Positions 54,920 through 64,000 of a DNA stretch of 64,000 nucleotides are shown here, piece by piece. Both the position numbers and the translations under genes were made by a program. Positions within the stretch are counted from its first letter, which is position 1. Every line of letters starts with the position of its first letter. This DNA comes from Mycobacteriales bacterium (GTDB lineage: Bacteria; Actinomycetota; Actinomycetes; Mycobacteriales; SCTD01), in contig JBBDWV010000052.1 in assembly GCA_040902655.1 (NCBI GenBank), forward strand, positions 143,503 through 207,502, in the 5' to 3' direction. A model generated the notes under the pieces. The model worked only from the letters and a program-made list of their open reading frames with translations. It was not told the origin of the DNA and made no database searches.

Positions 54920-55099
54920 CTACTCGTCCTCGTCGTCGTCCAGCCGCGCCAGCCAGGTCGCCAGCCGCTCGATCGGCACCTCGAACTCCGGCTGGGCGTC
55001 GACGAACTGCCGCATCCGCTCGGCCAGCCAGGACAGCGTCACCGTCTCCTCACCGCGGCGTTCGGCGAGCTCCTCGAGGCCCCGGTCGGTGAAGTACAC
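54920..55099 (-). CDS. DUF6104-type small acidic protein
   Basis: This 59-residue soluble protein is widely conserved in actinobacteria and uncharacterised. It begins with MYFTDRGLEELAERRGEE-like sequence (encoded from GTG) and contains LSWLAERMRQFVDAQPEFEV, then LATWLARLDDDEDE at the acidic C-terminus. The GTG at 55097-55099 lies 18 bases after the kgd stop on the same strand, so it should be co-transcribed with kgd. Confidence 0.82.
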   Translation of the reverse strand: MYFTDRGLEELAERRGEETVTLSWLAERMRQFVDAQPEFEVPIERLATWLARLDDDEDE

Positions 55100-55117
55100 C
55101 CGGTCAGACCAGCCGCA

Positions 55118-58100
55118 CTAGAGCTCCAGCGCCGCCGTGATCAGCGCCGCCTGCTCGGCCTCGTGCACCTTGCTGGAGCCGGCCGCCGGCGAGGAGCCGG
55201 CCTTGCGGGAGAGGCGGCGCAGCGAGCGGCCCGGCGGCAGGTGCTCGGGCAGCGAGAGCGCCATGTGCGACCAGGCGCCCTGGTTGGCCGGCTCCTCCTG
55301 GCACCACACGATGTCCGTGGCGTTGGGGTAGCCGGCCAGGGCGTCGGCGATCTCCTCGCCCGGCAGCGGGTAGAGCTGCTCGACGCGCACCAGCGCCACC
55401 CGGTCGTCCTGGCTCTTGCGACGGGCCGAGAGCAGGTCGTAGAAGACCTTGCCGGTCGTGAGGACCACGCGCTGGACACCCGTGGCGTCGATTCCGTCCG
55501 GGTCGACCAGCACCGGCGCAAAGCCGGCGTCGGTGAAGTCCTCCACCGCCGAGGCGGCGGCCCGCAGGCGCAGCATCGACTTGGGCGACAGGACCACCAG
55601 GGGCCGCTTGTGCGACTGCAGGGCCTGCCTGCGCAGCAGGTGGAAGTAGCTGGCCGGCGTCGTCGGCGCGACCACCACCATGTTGTCCTCGGCGCACAGT
55701 TGCAGGAAGCGCTCCAGCCGGGCCGAGGAGTGGTCGGGGCCCTGACCCTCGTAGCCGTGCGGCAGCAGCAGCGTCACACCGGAGAGCTGTCCCCACTTGG
55801 CCTCACCAGCGGCGATGAACTCGTCGACGATGGTCATCGCGCCGTTGACGAAGTCGCCGAACTGCGCCTCCCACAGCACCAAGGCGTCGGGCCGGGCGAC
55901 CGCGTAGCCGTACTCGAAGCCCATCGCGGCGTACTCGCTCAGCAGGGAGTCGTAGACGTAGAAGGCTGCCTGGTCCTCGGACAGGTGGGCCAGCGGGGTG
56001 TGCTCGTTGCCGTTCACGCGGTCGACGACGACGGAGTGCCGGTGGCCGAAGGTGCCGCGGCGGGCGTCCTGGCCGGCCAGCCGGACCGGATGGCCCTCCA
56101 GCAGCAGCGAGCCCAGGGCGAGTGTCTCGCCCATCGCCCAGTCGATGGTGCCGTCGTCGATCATCTTGGCGCGCTTCTGCAGCTGCGGCAGCAGCCGCGG
56201 GTGGACGGTGAAGCCCTCCGGCATCGTGACCTGCGAGTCGACGATCGCCTTGACCACCTCGCGGGTGATGGCGGTCTGCAGGTCGTCGACGCCGGGCTCC
56301 TTGCGCTCCGGGTACATCGAGGGCGCGTTCGCGGCCTCGCGGGTGCCCTGGAAGACCTTCTCCAGCTGCTCCTGATAGTTGCGCAGCGCCTCCTCGGCCT
56401 CGTCGACGCTGATGTCGCCCCGGCCGATGAGGTTCTCGGTGTAGATCTTCCGCACCGAGCGCTTGGCGTCGATCATGTCGTACATCTGCGGCTGGGTGAA
56501 GGACGGCTCGTCGACCTCGCTGTGACCACGGCGGCGGTAGCAGACCATGTCGATCACGACGTCCTTCTTGAACGCCTGCCGGTAGTCGAAGGCCAGCTTG
56601 GCGACGCGGACGCAGGCCTCGGGGTCGTCGCCGTTCACGTGGAAGATCGGCGCCTGCACCATGCGGGCGACGTCGGTGGCGTAGAGCGACGAGCGGGCGG
56701 AGTGCGGCCCGGTGGTGAAGCCGACCTGGTTGTTGACGACGACGTGCACGGTGCCGCCGGTGCGGTAGCCGCGCAGCTGCGCCATCTGCAGCGTCTCGGC
56801 CACGACGCCCTGGCCGGCGAAGGCCGCGTCGCCGTGCAGCAGGACCGGGAGGACGGTGAAGCCCTGCTCGCCCTTGTTGATCATGTCCTGCTTCGCGCGC
56901 ACGACGCCTTCGAGAACCGGGTTGACCGCCTCGAGGTGCGACGGGTTGGCCTGCAGGCTCACGGCGATCTCCCGCCCGGCCAGGCTGGTGAACGAGCCTT
57001 CGGCCCCGAGGTGGTACTTCACGTCACCTGAGCCGTGCGCGGTGCGGGGGTCGATGTTGCCCTCGAACTCGCGGAAGATCTGGGCGTAGCTCTTGCCGAC
57101 GATGTTGGCCAGCACGTTGAGGCGGCCGCGGTGCGGCATGGCGATGGCGACCTCGTCCAGCCGCTCGTCGGCGGCGCGCTGGAGTACCCCGTCGAGCAGC
57201 GGGATGAGGGTCTCGCCGCCCTCGAGCGAGAAGCGCTTCTGCCCGACGTACTTGGTCTGCAGGAAGGACTCGAAGGCCTCGCCGGCGTTGAGCCGCTCGA
57301 GCACGTGCAGCTGCTCGTCACGGTCCGGCTGCTGCGCCTTCTTCTCCACCCGGTCCTGCAGCCAGATGCGCTCGTCGGGGTCCTGGATGTGCATGTACTC
57401 GATGCCGACGGTCCGGCAGTAGGAGTCGCGCAGGACGCCGAGGACGTCGCGCAGCTTCATCACCTTCTTGCCGGCGAAGCCGCCCACCGGGAACTCGCGG
57501 TCGAGATCCCACAGCGACAGGCCGTGCGTGACCACGTCGAGGTCGGGGTGGCTGCGCACCTTGAACTCGAGTGGGTCGGTGTCGGCCATCAGGTGGCCGC
57601 GCACCCGGTAGGCGTGGATGAGCTCCATGACCCGGGTGGCCTTGTCGAGGTCACCCTCGTGGCTGGCCTGCTGGTCCGGGACCCAGCGCACCGGGACGTA
57701 CGGGATGCGCAGGCTGGCGAAGATGTCGTCGTAGAAGCCGTCCTCGCCCAGCAGCAGCTGGTGCATGCGGCGCAGGAACTCACCGGACTGGGCGCCTTGG
57801 ATGATGCGGTGGTCGTACGTGCTGGTGAGCGTGATGACCTTGCTGACCGCGAGCCGCGCGAGCGTCTCCTCCGACGCCCCCTGGAACTCTGCGGGGTACT
57901 CCATCGCGCCGACGCCGATGATCGCGCCGGCGCCCTGCATCAGCCGCGGCACGGAGTGGACCGTTCCGATACCGCCCGGGTTGGTCAGGCTGATGGTCGT
58001 GCCCTGGAAGTCCTCGGTGGTCAGCTTGCCGGCGCGGGCCCGCCGGACGATGTCCTCGTACGCCGCCCAGTACTGCGAGAAGTCCATCGCGTCGGCGCCC

Positions 58101-58792
58101 CGGATGGCGGCGACGACGAGGGAGCGGGAGCCGTTGGCGTTCTGCAGGTCGATCGCGAGACCGAGACCGACGTTGTCGGGCGTCACGACCACGGGCTTGC
58201 CGTCGACCTCGGCGTAGCTGTTGTTCATCACCGGCACGTCGGTCGCCGCACGCACCAGGGCATAGCCGATGAGGTGGGTGAAGGAGACCTTGCCGCCGCG
58301 TGAGCGCCGGAGGTGGCTGTTGATGACGATGCGGTTGTCCGCCAGCAGCTTGGCGGGGACGCTGCGCACGCTGGTGGCGGTCGGGACGGTGAGCGAGGAC
58401 TCCATGTTGCTGACCACCCGCGCAGCGGCCCCCTTGAGCGGGGTCGTCTGCATGCCGGCGGTCGCAGCCGGCTTCTTCTCCGCCGCGGCCGCGGGGGCCG
58501 CCGGTGCCGGGGCGGGAGCGGCCGGGGCGGGAGCGGCCGGGGCTGGCCCCGGGGCAGCGGGGGCCTGGGTGTCGGGCGCCTGGGCGGTCGGGGCCGGCGG
58601 CGGCGTGCCCTTGATGCCGCCGGCCGGGCCGCCGTTGGGTGCGGTGCCCTCGACCGCCGGCTTGTAGTCCGACAGGAACTCGCGCCAGGCGTCGGAGACG
58701 CTGTCGGGGTCCTTCAGATACTGCTGGTGGATCTCATAGACCAGCCACTCGTTGGCACCGAAGTCGGTCTGCTGGCCCGGCTGCGTCGACAC
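55118..58792 (-). CDS. kgd: Multifunctional 2-oxoglutarate metabolism enzyme Kgd (E1o/E2o fusion)
   Basis: This 1224-residue actinobacterial Kgd is a TCA-cycle 2-oxoglutarate dehydrogenase E1 with a fused E2-like transacylase. It also has decarboxylase and carboligase activities. Domains: N-terminal helix ([20 protein letters not shown]), Pro/Ala-rich linker (~50-125), E2o core with the catalytic His in [17 protein letters not shown], then ThDP-dependent E1 ([35 protein letters not shown]) to the C-terminal [14 protein letters not shown]. There is no lipoyl domain, as usual. The GTG at 58790-58792 gives the normal N-terminus; a longer upstream frame is not supported. GarA control via the N-terminus is known in this family. 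Confidence 0.94.
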   Translation of the reverse strand: MSTQPGQQTDFGANEWLVYEIHQQYLKDPDSVSDAWREFLSDYKPAVEGTAPNGGPAGGIKGTPPPAPTAQAPDTQAPAAPGPAPAAPAPAAPAPAPAAPAAAAEKKPAATAGMQTTPLKGAAARVVSNMESSLTVPTATSVRSVPAKLLADNRIVINSHLRRSRGGKVSFTHLIGYALVRAATDVPVMNNSYAEVDGKPVVVTPDNVGLGLAIDLQNANGSRSLVVAAIRGADAMDFSQYWAAYEDIVRRARAGKLTTEDFQGTTISLTNPGGIGTVHSVPRLMQGAGAIIGVGAMEYPAEFQGASEETLARLAVSKVITLTSTYDHRIIQGAQSGEFLRRMHQLLLGEDGFYDDIFASLRIPYVPVRWVPDQQASHEGDLDKATRVMELIHAYRVRGHLMADTDPLEFKVRSHPDLDVVTHGLSLWDLDREFPVGGFAGKKVMKLRDVLGVLRDSYCRTVGIEYMHIQDPDERIWLQDRVEKKAQQPDRDEQLHVLERLNAGEAFESFLQTKYVGQKRFSLEGGETLIPLLDGVLQRAADERLDEVAIAMPHRGRLNVLANIVGKSYAQIFREFEGNIDPRTAHGSGDVKYHLGAEGSFTSLAGREIAVSLQANPSHLEAVNPVLEGVVRAKQDMINKGEQGFTVLPVLLHGDAAFAGQGVVAETLQMAQLRGYRTGGTVHVVVNNQVGFTTGPHSARSSLYATDVARMVQAPIFHVNGDDPEACVRVAKLAFDYRQAFKKDVVIDMVCYRRRGHSEVDEPSFTQPQMYDMIDAKRSVRKIYTENLIGRGDISVDEAEEALRNYQEQLEKVFQGTREAANAPSMYPERKEPGVDDLQTAITREVVKAIVDSQVTMPEGFTVHPRLLPQLQKRAKMIDDGTIDWAMGETLALGSLLLEGHPVRLAGQDARRGTFGHRHSVVVDRVNGNEHTPLAHLSEDQAAFYVYDSLLSEYAAMGFEYGYAVARPDALVLWEAQFGDFVNGAMTIVDEFIAAGEAKWGQLSGVTLLLPHGYEGQGPDHSSARLERFLQLCAEDNMVVVAPTTPASYFHLLRRQALQSHKRPLVVLSPKSMLRLRAAASAVEDFTDAGFAPVLVDPDGIDATGVQRVVLTTGKVFYDLLSARRKSQDDRVALVRVEQLYPLPGEEIADALAGYPNATDIVWCQEEPANQGAWSHMALSLPEHLPPGRSLRRLSRKAGSSPAAGSSKVHEAEQAALITAALEL

Positions 58793-58931
58793 GCGTGGAA
58801 TCGCCTCTTCCCGGAAGTGTTCTGCCTTGGCTGCCCGGTGCTTCAGACTACGCTGCCGCGGGAGCGCCGTCGGCAGCGGTTGTCGACGCGTGGTGTCCCG
58901 CCCCGGTGGTCCGGTGCCGCAGACTGGGTCG

Positions 58932-60497
58932 GTGACAGGCCCGTACGCCGCTGCCCTGGTAGCCCTCGCGCTGCTGGCCGTCGGCTGCGGCACCGGCGAT
59001 GACCCGACGGTCCGGGCACGCTCGGCGGTTTCTTCCCCGAGTTCCGCCGCGTCGCCTGCGCCCACCGCGTCGCTCGTGGCCACCGGGACCTCCCCCACCG
59101 CGTCGCCGACGACGGTCACTGCCGCGCCTGCACCCCTGTCGTGGCAGGCCTGCGAGGGCGACTTCCAGTGCGCCAGCTTGCGGGTGCCGCTCGTCAGCGG
59201 CGAGCCGGCCGCGGGAAGCGTCGACCTCGCTCTCACCCGGCTGCGGACCGCCCAGCGCGGACAGCGGATCGGCTCGCTCGTCGTCAACCCTGGCGGCCCC
59301 GGTGCCTCTGCCGTCGACTACCTGCAGGTGGGTTGGCGACAGATTCCGGAGCCGGTACGCGCCCGCTTCGACCTGGTCGCCTTCGACCCGCGCGGGGTCG
59401 GCCGCACCGCGCCCGTCCGGTGCGGCACCACCGCCGAGCTGGACGCCTACTTCGCCGTGGATCCCAGCCCGGACGACGACGCGGAGGTGCGCGAGCTCGA
59501 GGTCACCAACGAGAGATTCGCCGCCGGGTGCGCTCGGCGCTCCGGACGTCTGCTGCCGCACGTCTCGACCGCCGAGGCGGCGGCGGACCTCGACCGCGTA
59601 CGCGCCGCCCTCGGCGACCGGACGCTCACCTACCTCGGCTACTCCTACGGCACCTCGCTCGGCGCGGCGTACCTGGATGCCTATCCGACGCGGGTCCGCG
59701 CGATGGTGTTGGACGGCGGCATCGATCCACAGCTGACCTGGGATGGCCTGCTCGAGGGGCAGTCGAAGGGCTTCGACCGCGCGCTGGAGGCCTTTCTGGC
59801 CGACTGCCAGCGGCGCGGCTGCAGCTACCGGGGCGCGGTCGACGGCGACCTGCTCGAGGCCTACGACCGGCTCGCCGCGAAGGTCGAGCAGGCGTCCCTG
59901 CCGACGCGGCAGGCGCGCCGGCTCGGCCCGGGCGAGTTCTCGCTCGGCGTGCTGGGCGGGTTGTACAGCAGGGCCAGCGGCTGGCCGGCCGTCGCCGACG
60001 CCCTGGTCGCTGCCGAACGCGGTGACGGCGCGCCGATGCTCGCGCTGTCCGACGCCTACCTCGACCGCACGTCCGCCGGTTACGCCAACATCAGCGAGGC
60101 ACTCTCGGCCGTGGTCTGCCTGGACCGGCAGTGGCCTCGCGAGACCGCGCCCTACCTCGCGCTGGCCGAGCGGGTCCGCAAGGACGCGCCGAGGTTCGGC
60201 CCCACGGTGGCGCTCTCGGGTCTGGTCTGCTCGAGGTGGCCGGTGCCTTCGGTGGGGGAGCCCAAGCGGGTCACGGCGCCGGGGTCACCGCCGGTCGTCG
60301 TGGTGGGGACCACGGGCGACCCGGCCACGCCGTACGCCTGGTCGGTTGCCCTGGCCGAGCAGCTGTCCAAGGGCGTGCTGGTGAGCTACCGGGGCGAGGG
60401 CCACACCGTCTACCGCTCCGGATCGTCGGCCTGCGTGCGCAGCACCGTCGACCGCTACCTGATCACTGCGGCTGCGCCCGCGCCGACGACCTGCTGA
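58932..60497 (+). CDS. Secreted alpha/beta-hydrolase lipoprotein, TAP/tripeptidyl aminopeptidase-like
   Basis: This 521-residue exported protein starts with a short signal peptide ending in the lipobox LLAVGC, then a Ser/Thr/Pro linker to ~75. The catalytic domain has the oxyanion segment [12 protein letters not shown], nucleophile elbow [20 protein letters not shown], and the C-terminal TAP domain with [13 protein letters not shown] (Asp) and GEGHTVYRS (His). It matches the tripeptidyl-aminopeptidase-like hydrolases of actinobacteria. The GTG at 58932 begins the signal peptide. It is divergent from kgd. Confidence 0.9.
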   Translation: MTGPYAAALVALALLAVGCGTGDDPTVRARSAVSSPSSAASPAPTASLVATGTSPTASPTTVTAAPAPLSWQACEGDFQCASLRVPLVSGEPAAGSVDLALTRLRTAQRGQRIGSLVVNPGGPGASAVDYLQVGWRQIPEPVRARFDLVAFDPRGVGRTAPVRCGTTAELDAYFAVDPSPDDDAEVRELEVTNERFAAGCARRSGRLLPHVSTAEAAADLDRVRAALGDRTLTYLGYSYGTSLGAAYLDAYPTRVRAMVLDGGIDPQLTWDGLLEGQSKGFDRALEAFLADCQRRGCSYRGAVDGDLLEAYDRLAAKVEQASLPTRQARRLGPGEFSLGVLGGLYSRASGWPAVADALVAAERGDGAPMLALSDAYLDRTSAGYANISEALSAVVCLDRQWPRETAPYLALAERVRKDAPRFGPTVALSGLVCSRWPVPSVGEPKRVTAPGSPPVVVVGTTGDPATPYAWSVALAEQLSKGVLVSYRGEGHTVYRSGSSACVRSTVDRYLITAAAPAPTTC

Positions 60498-60570
60498 CCA
60501 TGCGCTGGCGGGCGCTGTGGAACGCGCGCGGGTGGGCCGCCGTGGGACGTGCGCGGGCGGTCGGCTCCGT

Positions 60571-60807
60571 TCAGCCGGCCAGCTCACTGGGCGGCTGCTC
60601 GATCAGCAGCGCGTCGAGGGCCAGCTGACGGCGAACCTCTGCCGGTGGGTCCCAGCCGGTGGCCACCAGGTGCTCGTAGAGCAGCACCCGAGCCTCCAGG
60701 ACCGCCTCGGCGGCAGGCAGGCTGCTGGTCCGCTTCTGCGAACGGTGCGCGGCCACGACCACGCGGTAGCGGTCGTACAGCCGCTGCAGCGCCGGGTCTG
60801 CGTCCAT
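60571..60807 (-). CDS. Small helical protein, unknown function
   Basis: This 78-residue soluble, charged protein is predicted to be helical throughout (ALQRLYDRYRVVVAAHRSQK, EAVLEARVLLYEHLVATGWD). No motif or family is recognised. The ATG at 60805-60807 and codon use look genuine. It is convergent with the TAP-like gene. Confidence 0.6.
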   Translation of the reverse strand: MDADPALQRLYDRYRVVVAAHRSQKRTSSLPAAEAVLEARVLLYEHLVATGWDPPAEVRRQLALDALLIEQPPSELAG

Positions 60808-60905
60808 GCTGCGCGTATCGGCAGGAACCTGCGCCGGCTTGAGCCCCGGATGGGGCTTGTCTGCAGCACTCGCTCACGGGGTGCACAGGTTGCCTCACCT
60901 GCTGG

Positions 60906-60969
60906 TGATCAACGCGGGACACCCGCACATTCGCAGGCCGGCACAGCGTACGAAAGCCGGCGTTGATCA
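60906..60969. repeat. Palindromic repeat, family D copy 2
   Basis: 13-base arms TGATCAACGCGGG (60906-60918) and CCGGCGTTGATCA (60957-60969), one mismatch, flank a 38-base spacer of the same length as in the copy at 40924. It lies 38 bases from the 3' end of tRNA-Arg. Confidence 0.85.
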
Positions 60970-61007
60970 GGCGGCAGCTCCGGCATGGATGAGATCGTCT
61001 GCGTGCG

Positions 61008-61079
61008 TGCCCCCGGCAGGATTCGAACCTGCGCCTACGCCTCCGGAGGGCGCCGCTCTATCCCCTGAGCTACGGGGGC
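61008..61079 (-). tRNA. tRNA-Arg (anticodon CCG)
   Basis: The minus strand folds as a cloverleaf: acceptor GCCCCCG/CGGGGGC, D arm GCTC...GAGC, anticodon stem GCGCC/GGCGT with loop CTCCGGA (anticodon CCG), and T arm GCAGG-TTCGAAT-CCTGC. The discriminator is A; CCA is not encoded. It reads CGG arginine codons. Confidence 0.93.
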
Positions 61080-61151
61080 TCCGGGCGTCCAGGACGCTAC
61101 CAGTCAGCCGCGTTCCGGCAGGTCGCCCCGAGCGTGTGTAGCGTCCTCATC

Positions 61152-61538
61152 ATGTCGAGCAGCCTGGGCCGTGTCCTCGTGGTCGACGACGACGACGTGA
61201 TCCGGCAGCTCATCACCGTGAACCTCGAGCTCGAGGGCTTCGAGGTCGCCACGGCGGTCGACGGGCAGGACTGCCTGGACAAGGTCAAGGACGTTGCGCC
61301 GGACGTCGTGACCCTCGACATCATGATGCCCAGGCTGGACGGCTGGGAGGCGGCGAGCCGGCTGCGGGCCGACCCGGAGACCGCAGGCATCAGGGTGGTC
61401 CTGCTGTCGGCCCGTGCCCAGGAGGCCGACCTCGAACGCGGCAGCCGGATCGGCGTCGACGCCTACCTCACCAAGCCGTTCGACCCCGACGAACTGATCG
61501 GGGTTGTCCGCCGGCTCGCGGGCCTGCCGCCGGCCTGA
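61152..61538 (+). CDS. Single-domain response regulator (CheY-like receiver)
   Basis: This 128-residue receiver has no output domain. The acidic pair and phospho-Asp are in VLVVDDDDV and VTLDIMMPRLDGWEA, Thr/Ser in VVLLSARAQ, and Lys in YLTKPFDPDEL. It would act by protein contact or as a phosphorelay element. No kinase gene is adjacent. ATG at 61152 is chosen over the in-frame ATG at 61134. It is followed after 54 bases by the ATP-grasp gene. Confidence 0.92.
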   Translation: MSSSLGRVLVVDDDDVIRQLITVNLELEGFEVATAVDGQDCLDKVKDVAPDVVTLDIMMPRLDGWEAASRLRADPETAGIRVVLLSARAQEADLERGSRIGVDAYLTKPFDPDELIGVVRRLAGLPPA

Positions 61539-61592
61539 GCCGGTTCCTGCGCAGCAGGTGTCCGGCGTTGTCCGTCGGGCAGGGCCTTCGGC

Positions 61593-62900
61593 ATGAGCAA
61601 CAACGTCTTCGTCCTGGGCCTCACCGACCTCCAGCGGGGCGAGCTCGCGACGATCCGCGACGCAGACCGGTGCACGTTCCACGACCTGCTGGGCTACGGT
61701 CGGTTGGTCGCGCAGACCCGCTTCGACTTCGAGGAGCTGCTCGAGCAGGCGCGGCGCGAACTCGCCGCACATCCCGGCAGCGTGGAGGCTCTGGTGGCCC
61801 ACTGGGACTTCCCGGTGAGCGTGCTGGCGCCGATCCTGGCGGCCGAGCGCGGCCTGCCCTCCCCGTCGCCGGAGAGCGTGCTGAAGACCGAGCACAAGTA
61901 CTGGAGCCGCCTGGAGCAGGTCGCCTGCGTTCCGGAGGTGGTGCCGCGCTTCACCTCGTTCGACCCGTTCGACGACCACGCGCTCGAGGGCATCGAGCTG
62001 GACTTCCCGTTCTGGGTCAAGCCGGTCAAGTCGCATTCCTCGGAGCTGGGTTTCAAGGTGGCCGGCGCCGAGGGCTTCGTCCGAGCCGTCGAGGAGATCC
62101 GGGCGGGCATCCGGGAGATCGGTGACCCCTTCGACCAGGCGCTGTCCCATCTCGACCTCCCGCCCGAGCTCCGAGAGGCGACCGGCCGCACGTGTCTGGC
62201 CGAGGAGCTGATCGACGGCATCCAGGCGGCCCCCGAGGGGTCGATGTTCCAGGGGGAGTTCGCCGTGCACGGCGTGGTGGACATGTACACCGATCCGGAG
62301 ACCCACGCCATCTCCCGCCTGGACTACCCGGCCGGCACCGTTCCCGAGCGGGTGCAGCGGCAGATGGCCGACGTCTGCGAGCGCTATCTGCGGCAGGTCG
62401 GCTACGACAACGGCTGCTTCAACGCCGAGTTCATGTGGGACGAGGCCCGTGACAAGTTGTGGCTGATCGAGGTGAACACCCGGATCTCGCAGTCGCACAG
62501 CGACCTGTTCGCCAAGGTGGACGGGGCCTCCAACCACGAGGTCGCGGTGGACGTGGCGCTCGGGCAGCGGCCCCGGATGCCGCACCGGCAGGGGGGACAC
62601 GCGGTGGCGGCGAAGTGCAACATCGTCCGCACCGAGGACGCCGTCGTCGCGGGGGTGCCCGCCCCCGAGGACGTCGCGCGGCTTCAGGAGAAGTTCCCGG
62701 AGACCCTGGTCAAGATCGATGTGCAGCCGGGTGACCGGCTCTCCGGCCTCGCCCACCAGGACAGCTACCAGTACATCCTCGGGGTCCTGTATCTCGGCGC
62801 CGACGACCGTGAGCAGCTGGTGGCCCACTACCACGCGTGTCTGGACCTGCTGCCCTTCGAGTACGACGCGGTGACCGGGTCGGGGCGGGCAGCTCCCTGA
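61593..62900 (+). CDS. ATP-grasp domain protein (carboxylate-amine ligase type)
   Basis: This 435-residue protein has an ATP-grasp fold: LKTEHKYWSRLEQV, the Lys-containing FPFWVKPVKSHSSELGFKV, and the metal-site LIEVNTRISQSH. Such enzymes join a carboxylate to an amine or thiol through an acyl phosphate, for example in dipeptide or small-molecule synthesis. A conserved C-terminal half (DRLSGLAHQDSYQYILGVLY) is not recognised. The ATG at 61593 is used. A CocE/NonD hydrolase gene follows after 28 bases, so the pair may make and cleave the same type of amide. Products are unknown. Confidence 0.8.
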   Translation: MSNNVFVLGLTDLQRGELATIRDADRCTFHDLLGYGRLVAQTRFDFEELLEQARRELAAHPGSVEALVAHWDFPVSVLAPILAAERGLPSPSPESVLKTEHKYWSRLEQVACVPEVVPRFTSFDPFDDHALEGIELDFPFWVKPVKSHSSELGFKVAGAEGFVRAVEEIRAGIREIGDPFDQALSHLDLPPELREATGRTCLAEELIDGIQAAPEGSMFQGEFAVHGVVDMYTDPETHAISRLDYPAGTVPERVQRQMADVCERYLRQVGYDNGCFNAEFMWDEARDKLWLIEVNTRISQSHSDLFAKVDGASNHEVAVDVALGQRPRMPHRQGGHAVAAKCNIVRTEDAVVAGVPAPEDVARLQEKFPETLVKIDVQPGDRLSGLAHQDSYQYILGVLYLGADDREQLVAHYHACLDLLPFEYDAVTGSGRAAP

Positions 62901-62928
62901 CCTCGGGAGCCGCACAGGAGGCCACCGC

Positions 62929-64000
62929 ATGAGGACCGTCACGGACTTCCCGCACCAGGTCCGCGTCCTGGAGAACGTCTTCGTCCCGATGCGGGACGGA
63001 GCCCGGCTCGCGGCTCGGATCTGGCTGCCCGAGGACGCCGAGCAGCGACCGGTTCCGGCAGTGCTCGAGTACCTCCCGTACCGCAAGCGGGACATGACGC
63101 GGGGCCGGGACGCGCTCAACCACCCGTACCTCGCCGGCCACGGCTACGTCAGCGTGCGCGTCGACATGCGGGGCAGCGGTGACTCCGACGGGGTGCTGGT
63201 CGACGAGTACCGCCCCTCGGAACACGAGGACGCGGAGGACGTCATCGGCTGGCTCGCCGAGCAGGTGTGGTGCGACGGGAACGTCGGGATGTTCGGCATC
63301 TCCTGGGGCGGCTTCAACAGCCTGCAGGTGGCGGCCCGCCGCCCGCCTGCGCTGAAGGCCGTCGTGAGCGCCTCGGCAACCGACGACCTCTACGTCGACA
63401 ACATGCACTACATGGGCGGCTGCCTGCTGTCGGACAACCTGTCCGAGGCGACGGTGATGTTCGCGTTCAACAGCCTGCCGCCGGACCCCGAGATCGTCGG
63501 GGAGCGGTGGCGCGACCTGTGGTTCGAACGGCTGCGCGGCAGCGGCCTGTGGATCGAGACGTGGCTGAGGCACCAGCGGCGCGACGACTACTGGAAGCCC
63601 GCGTCGGTGTGCGAGGAATACAGCAGGGTGCAGTGCCCGGTGCTGGCGGTCGGCGGCTGGGCGGACGGCTACACCAACGCCATCTTCCGGCTGCTCGAGC
63701 ACCTGGACGTCCCCCGCAAGGGGCTGATCGGCCCGTGGGGGCACAAGTACCCGCACCTGGGTGTGCCCGGACCGGCCGTGGGCTTCCTCCAGGAGATGGT
63801 GCGATGGTGGGACCACTGGCTCAAGGGCCGGGACACCGGGATCATGCAGGAGCCGATGCTGCGGGCCTGGATGCAGGAGAGCATGCCGCCCGAGGCGTCG
63901 TACGCCGACCGGCCGGGGCGCTGGGTCGGCGAGCCGGGCTGGCCGGCACCCGACATCCAGGCGCGCCGCTACACCCTCACCCGCAACGCACTGGTGCTGC
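62929..64000 (+). CDS. CocE/NonD-family hydrolase (X-Pro dipeptidyl-peptidase type), 3' end outside window
   Basis: This is an alpha/beta-hydrolase of the cocaine esterase/X-Pro dipeptidyl peptidase family. The N-terminus FVPMRDGARLAARIWLPED is diagnostic. RVDMRGSGDSDG, the nucleophile elbow MFGISWGGFNSLQ, catalytic Asp (GGWADGYTN) and His (GPWGHKYPH) follow. 357 codons are visible with no stop, so the lid and jelly-roll C-terminal domain lie partly beyond the window. The ATG at 62929 follows CAGGAGG. It is paired with the ATP-grasp gene upstream. Confidence 0.9.
   Translation, partial: MRTVTDFPHQVRVLENVFVPMRDGARLAARIWLPEDAEQRPVPAVLEYLPYRKRDMTRGRDALNHPYLAGHGYVSVRVDMRGSGDSDGVLVDEYRPSEHEDAEDVIGWLAEQVWCDGNVGMFGISWGGFNSLQVAARRPPALKAVVSASATDDLYVDNMHYMGGCLLSDNLSEATVMFAFNSLPPDPEIVGERWRDLWFERLRGSGLWIETWLRHQRRDDYWKPASVCEEYSRVQCPVLAVGGWADGYTNAIFRLLEHLDVPRKGLIGPWGHKYPHLGVPGPAVGFLQEMVRWWDHWLKGRDTGIMQEPMLRAWMQESMPPEASYADRPGRWVGEPGWPAPDIQARRYTLTRNALVL

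Overview
The window is a stretch of chromosome from a high-GC actinobacterium. Several genes are actinobacterial signatures: a WhiB1-type Fe-S protein next to a PdtaS-type sensor kinase, a SigR/RsrA thiol-stress pair, an RsbW/SigF-type pair, a fused Kgd 2-oxoglutarate enzyme, a DtxR-family regulator, the 24-residue ribosomal protein bL37, a DUF6104-type small protein and NiSOD with its SodX protease. GTG starts are common, and long antisense open frames are produced by the base composition. I cannot name the genus. No insertion sequence, prophage or CRISPR array is visible.

Layout. 1-12250 (+): the end of an FGGY sugar kinase, a D-2-hydroxyacid dehydrogenase, then a tight four-gene run: a ketosynthase III with a ~290-residue N-terminal extension, a 1851-residue single-chain acyl-CoA carboxylase with the eukaryotic ACC domain order, a PhaB/FabG-like reductase and a PrpE/Acs-like ligase. 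As a set they could turn acetate or propionate into acyl-CoA, malonyl-CoA, acetoacetyl-CoA and a 3-hydroxyacyl-CoA. 12460-14419: a nucleoside phosphorylase and a flavoprotein. 14416-24896 (-): nine co-directional genes: acyl-CoA ligase, an InhA-like protein lacking its catalytic Tyr and Lys, aldehyde dehydrogenase, a degenerate metallophosphoesterase fused to a radical SAM domain, an ArsM arsenite methyltransferase, a Cys-rich ArsR, PstS, a fused PstC-PstA permease and a PstB-like ATPase. This is the best candidate for an undescribed arsenic pathway. 25028-27245: a K+ channel and a diiron ferritin-like protein. 27402-33000: rsgA, aroA, a broken SRAP gene, a DksA-like protein, a methyltransferase, a hydrolase and a DtxR regulator. 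33143-39913: sigR-rsrA, galE, bL37, hsp20, a DUF5317-type membrane protein, an enoyl-CoA hydratase, aminopeptidase P and PilT.

39969-42617 (-) is a biotin locus: bioB, tag, and an acetyltransferase fused to a Cys-rich domain resembling the biotin synthase auxiliary protein BsaP. 42755-48134 carries pdtaS, whiB1, a diacylglycerol kinase and the rsbW-sigF pair. 48266-53457 has sodN/sodX, rfbC, malic enzyme, a quinone-oxidoreductase-type dehydrogenase and a rhomboid protease. At 54422-54877 an OsmC-family gene has an in-frame TGA exactly at the redox Cys codon, followed by a SECIS-like hairpin, so it is probably a selenoprotein. 54920-64000 holds a DUF6104 protein, kgd, a secreted hydrolase, tRNA-Arg(CCG), a single-domain response regulator, and an ATP-grasp protein followed by a CocE/NonD hydrolase cut by the window end.

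Intergenic gaps contain at least three families of dispersed palindromes, each present more than once with fixed arm and spacer lengths, plus a single-copy palindrome. They look like miniature non-coding repeats that may double as terminators.
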